Assembly (NCBI GenBank): GCA_031261005.1
Contig: JAISKF010000015.1
Span: 1-33,914 of the forward strand
Direction: 5' to 3'
Origin: Enterobacteriaceae bacterium
GTDB taxonomy: Bacteria > Pseudomonadota > Gammaproteobacteria > Enterobacterales > Enterobacteriaceae
DNA length: 33,914 bases
A model generated the notes under the pieces. That model searched no databases. It saw only the letters and a list, made by a program, of their open reading frames with translations, and was not told the DNA's origin. Positions 31,030 through 33,914 of the stretch are shown here, one piece after another. Positions within the stretch are counted from its first letter, which is position 1, and each line of letters begins with the position of its first letter. Position numbers and translations under genes: made by a program.

Positions 31030-33914
31030 ATGAGTGCAAATGCTAAATTGTTAGTTAATACGGGAAATGGCGTCTCTCAGTTAATTTCTCTGAATGCGAA
31101 TAAACCTGTAAAAATCAAAATCGAACCTGGCACTAAATATGTGTTAAAAAATCCCGATGATAACTTTGCGCCTGAAAACGCCGCGTTACAGCGTAATGGG
31201 AATGATTTAAATGTTATTTTGCAAGGGGATAACGAACCCGCAATTGTCATTGAAGATTATTATATTTCAGGTAATAACGTACAATTATTAGGTATGGCTG
31301 AGGACGGTCAGCTTTACTCTTATCTCGTCACAGATGGAGCTGCTGTTGGTGATAGTTATCTGATTGATGATGGTACTCTTGTTCCGGTTGCTCTTAGCGG
31401 AATGCCATTAGGCAGCGGTGCTTATTTGTTTGAAGAGACCGAAGAACATGATTTCAGCTTTTTGCTGGATTACTGGCCATGGTTCTTGGGCGTAGCGGCT
31501 GTAGGCGGCGGTGTTATTGCAAAGGCAATTCACGATAATAATGATGATCATAAATCGTCACCAACACCAGATGCAGCCAAAGATCCAACACTTGCAGGTG
31601 CGACCGATGCAACGGGCAAAGTAACCGGTCCAATTGCTTATGGTGCAGTAACCGATGAAAAAAAACCAACCATCTACGGTACTGGTGAAGCGGGTGACAC
31701 CATCAAGATTTACGACAATGGCAAGGTGATCGGTACTGCCATTGTCGCGGCAAACGGCAACTGGAGTTTCAAACCAACAACCGCATTAACCGATGGCTCA
31801 CATAAAATCACGGTAACGCAAACGAATCCAGCCGGTTCCACCAGTGCTCAATCCGGTGATCACACTTTCACCGTTGATACCGTTGCACCAAATAAACCTA
31901 TTTTTAGCATCATTGATGATGTCGGTACGATCACCGGTGCAATAGCCAATAACGCATCAACTGATGACAATCGCCCTGAAATCACTGGCAAAGGTGAAGT
32001 CGGCAGTATCATCAGGGTTTACCTGAACGGAAAAGAAGTCGGTAGTACCACCGTTGACAGCAATGGCAAATGGAGCTTTACACCAAAAGAAGCCTTAGCC
32101 GACGGGCATTATCAGGCTACGGTGACCGAAACCGATAAAGCCGGTAATACCAGCGAAAAATCACCGACTTTCGATTTTTATGTTGATACTGAGTCTCCGG
32201 ATAAACCGCCGCGTCCGACGGCAACTGATAACGTCGGCGACAATACCGGAGTCATTCATTCTGGTGACTCCACCGATGACAAACGCCCGGAATTTAGCGG
32301 CAAAGCCAGTGTTGGTAACGTCATCACCATCATGGACGGCGATAAAGTGCTGGGCAGTACAGTCGTTGATAAAAACGGCAACTGGACATTTACTCCAAGC
32401 GAAGATTTGCAAGAGGGTAGCCACAGTGTATCTGTCACGGAAACTGACCGCGCAGGCAATACCAGCAAACCCTCTGATCCGATCAATTTTGATGTGGATA
32501 CCAACATCGCGGCACCAGCGATTAGCGGCGTGGAAGATAACCAGCAAGGCGGCATTGTCGGTAATATCGCCCATAATGGCTTGACCAACGACAACACACC
32601 AACGTTAAGCGGAAAGGCAGAAGCGAACAGTATCGTCACCATTTATGACAATGGCAGCGCGATCGGCAGTGTTAAAGCGAACAGCAAGGGTGAATGGAAC
32701 TTCACGACACCGGCACTCAACGATGGTAATCATGCGTTCACTACTCAATCCGTTGATAGCGCAGGTAATAAGAGTGTTGCCTCACCTGAATATGTAGTGA
32801 CTGTTGATACCAGTACTATCGCGTCAGCGATTAACGGTGTAGAAGATAACCAACAAGGTGGCATTGTCGGTAACATCGCCCATAATGGCTTGACCAACGA
32901 CAACACACCAACGTTAAGCGGAAAGGCAGAAGCAAACAGTATCGTCACCATTTACGACAATGGCAGCGTGATCGGCAGTGTTAAAGCAAACAGTCAGGGT
33001 GAATGGAACTTCACGACACCGGCACTCAACGATGGCGATCACACTTTCACCACTCAATCGGTTGATCCCGCAGGCAATAATGCTACTTCGCCGGAATATA
33101 CAGTAAAAGTAGATAGCGTTAATGCGACACCAGCGATTAGCGGTGTGGAAGATAACCAGCAAGGCGGCATTGTCGGTAACATCGCCCATAATGGCTTGAC
33201 CAACGACAACACACCAACGTTAAGCGGGCAGGCAGAAGCGAACAGTATCGTCACCATTTATGATAATGGCAGCGCGATCGGCAGTGTCAAAGCAGACAAT
33301 AATGGGGAGTGGAGCTTTACGCCATCGGCATTAAATGATGGCAATCATACTTTTACCGTCCAGACCGTTGACGCAGCAGGTAATACCAGCGATAAATCAG
33401 CAGGTTATATCGTTGATATTGATGCTACTGCGCCGAACAAGCCAACCATAAATACGGCGGGAAATCTTGCTAACAATAGTGAGACCAACAACGATCACCC
33501 AACATTAATTGGTAACGCCGAAAAAGGCAGCACTATTGCTATCTATGATAATGGCGTGCTAATAGGCTCGGTAGTCGCCGACGAAATCGGGCGTTGGACA
33601 TTCACGCCATCTGAGGCTATTGCTGAATGTCAGCATAATTTTACCGTTACAGCGACCGATGCAGCGGGAAATACCAGCCAGCCATCGAATAACTTCATAT
33701 TGACGGCAGACTTCACCGCACCGGACGCCAGCCTGCTGGCGATCACCGGCGTGGACGATCAGGTCGGGGCTTACACCGGTAATGTCAACTCCGGCGAAAC
33801 CACCGATGACAACCGTCCGACGATTAGCGGCACCGGTACGGCAGGCGACACCATTATTCTGTATACCAAAGACAGTAACGGTACACATGAGATTGGACGC
33901 ACCACCGTAGACAG
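31030..33914 (+). CDS. Giant BapA/SiiE-like Ig-repeat surface adhesin (3' end outside window)
   Basis: The frame is open from ATG 31030 to the window end (961 codons) with AAGGAG 11-16 bases upstream. Residues 1-150 look like the BapA prefix domain (PGTKYVLKNPDDNF, NDLNVILQGDNEPAIVIEDY, VQLLGMAEDGQLYSY). A hydrophobic Gly-rich segment follows (WPWFLGVAAVGGGVIAKAI, near 153-172), then a DNNDDHK linker. From about residue 186 there are seven full and one partial Ig-like units of about 100 residues, each ending near VDT-APNKP and holding TLSGKAEANSIVTIYDNG and GEWNFTP-like motifs. Such proteins are secreted by type I systems and act in biofilm or cell adhesion. The secretion signal and exporter genes would lie beyond the window. 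Confidence 0.88.
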   Translation, partial: MSANAKLLVNTGNGVSQLISLNANKPVKIKIEPGTKYVLKNPDDNFAPENAALQRNGNDLNVILQGDNEPAIVIEDYYISGNNVQLLGMAEDGQLYSYLVTDGAAVGDSYLIDDGTLVPVALSGMPLGSGAYLFEETEEHDFSFLLDYWPWFLGVAAVGGGVIAKAIHDNNDDHKSSPTPDAAKDPTLAGATDATGKVTGPIAYGAVTDEKKPTIYGTGEAGDTIKIYDNGKVIGTAIVAANGNWSFKPTTALTDGSHKITVTQTNPAGSTSAQSGDHTFTVDTVAPNKPIFSIIDDVGTITGAIANNASTDDNRPEITGKGEVGSIIRVYLNGKEVGSTTVDSNGKWSFTPKEALADGHYQATVTETDKAGNTSEKSPTFDFYVDTESPDKPPRPTATDNVGDNTGVIHSGDSTDDKRPEFSGKASVGNVITIMDGDKVLGSTVVDKNGNWTFTPSEDLQEGSHSVSVTETDRAGNTSKPSDPINFDVDTNIAAPAISGVEDNQQGGIVGNIAHNGLTNDNTPTLSGKAEANSIVTIYDNGSAIGSVKANSKGEWNFTTPALNDGNHAFTTQSVDSAGNKSVASPEYVVTVDTSTIASAINGVEDNQQGGIVGNIAHNGLTNDNTPTLSGKAEANSIVTIYDNGSVIGSVKANSQGEWNFTTPALNDGDHTFTTQSVDPAGNNATSPEYTVKVDSVNATPAISGVEDNQQGGIVGNIAHNGLTNDNTPTLSGQAEANSIVTIYDNGSAIGSVKADNNGEWSFTPSALNDGNHTFTVQTVDAAGNTSDKSAGYIVDIDATAPNKPTINTAGNLANNSETNNDHPTLIGNAEKGSTIAIYDNGVLIGSVVADEIGRWTFTPSEAIAECQHNFTVTATDAAGNTSQPSNNFILTADFTAPDASLLAITGVDDQVGAYTGNVNSGETTDDNRPTISGTGTAGDTIILYTKDSNGTHEIGRTTVD
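32494..33411 (+). repeat. Three near-identical Ig-unit repeats within the adhesin gene
   Basis: Units of 309, 303-306 and 303-306 bases begin at 32494, 32803 and 33109. Their central parts (from GAAGATAACC at 32533, 32842 and 33148) differ at only a few positions over about 170 bases, while the flanking units (31873, 32182, 33412) have diverged much more. This is a sign of recent duplication or gene conversion. Confidence 0.85.

Noticed and set aside
32256-33257. Three similar minus-strand open frames opposite the adhesin (32256-32642, 32745-32951, 33054-33257)
   Set aside because: They are the antisense image of the near-identical Ig units; their similarity comes from the repeats, and no ribosome-binding sites were seen.
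31585-33914. Regular repeats suggesting a CRISPR array
   Set aside because: The period is about 306 bases, the repeats are coding and in frame, and there are no short spacers.

Overview
The window looks like chromosomal DNA of a gammaproteobacterium of the order Enterobacterales. MenF/D/H/B/C/E, YfaY, NrdA, NrdB, UbiG, GyrA, GlpG, GlpR and TyrP all read as close relatives of the Escherichia coli proteins. Their arrangement resembles the E. coli men - yfaY - nrd - ubiG - gyrA segment with many genes missing. The AT-leaning intergenic DNA, the Proteus-like catalase and the many interspersed repeats suggest a lineage outside the E. coli/Salmonella group (Budviciaceae or Morganellaceae are guesses from impression only).

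Layout. 1-94: tail of an IS110-type transposase. 357-932 (-): secreted low-molecular-weight phosphatase resembling arginine phosphatase YwlE. 1223-8599 (+): the six menaquinone genes menF-menD-menH-menB-menC-menE, tightly overlapped except for a repeat-filled gap after menF. 8695-9894 (-): yfaY, a CinA-like gene. 10316-11521 (+): tyrP, with a strong and a weak TyrR box at its promoter. 11776-16803 (+): nickel ABC transporter nikABCDE with an exact NikR-type operator upstream but no nikR. 16804-17261 (+): the C-terminal stump of a HigB-type toxin abutting nikE, then an intact HigA-type antitoxin. 17706-19148 (+): catalase. 22948-19475 (-): nrdAB with NrdR and DnaA boxes upstream. 24131-23385 (-) ubiG, divergent from gyrA (24433-27105, +). 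27439-27197 (-): dinI-like SOS gene with a LexA box. About 27980-27577: a complete type I toxin-antitoxin locus (hok/mok mRNA and sok antisense RNA). 28239-29908 (+): glpG-glpR. 30292-30044 (-): orphan ribbon-helix-helix protein. 31030 to the window end (+): start of a very large BapA/SiiE-like Ig-repeat adhesin, cut by the window edge.

Functionally, the men operon and ubiG serve the menaquinone and ubiquinone branches of respiratory quinone synthesis. nikABCDE imports nickel, typically for hydrogenase or urease. nrdAB, gyrA and dinI serve DNA precursor supply, topology and the SOS response. The accessory content (hok/sok, the broken higBA, the orphan RHH gene, the IS110 remnant, the secreted phosphatase, the giant adhesin and an interspersed repeat of about 150 bp) sits between these core blocks. 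I see no tRNA, rRNA, CRISPR array or prophage block.
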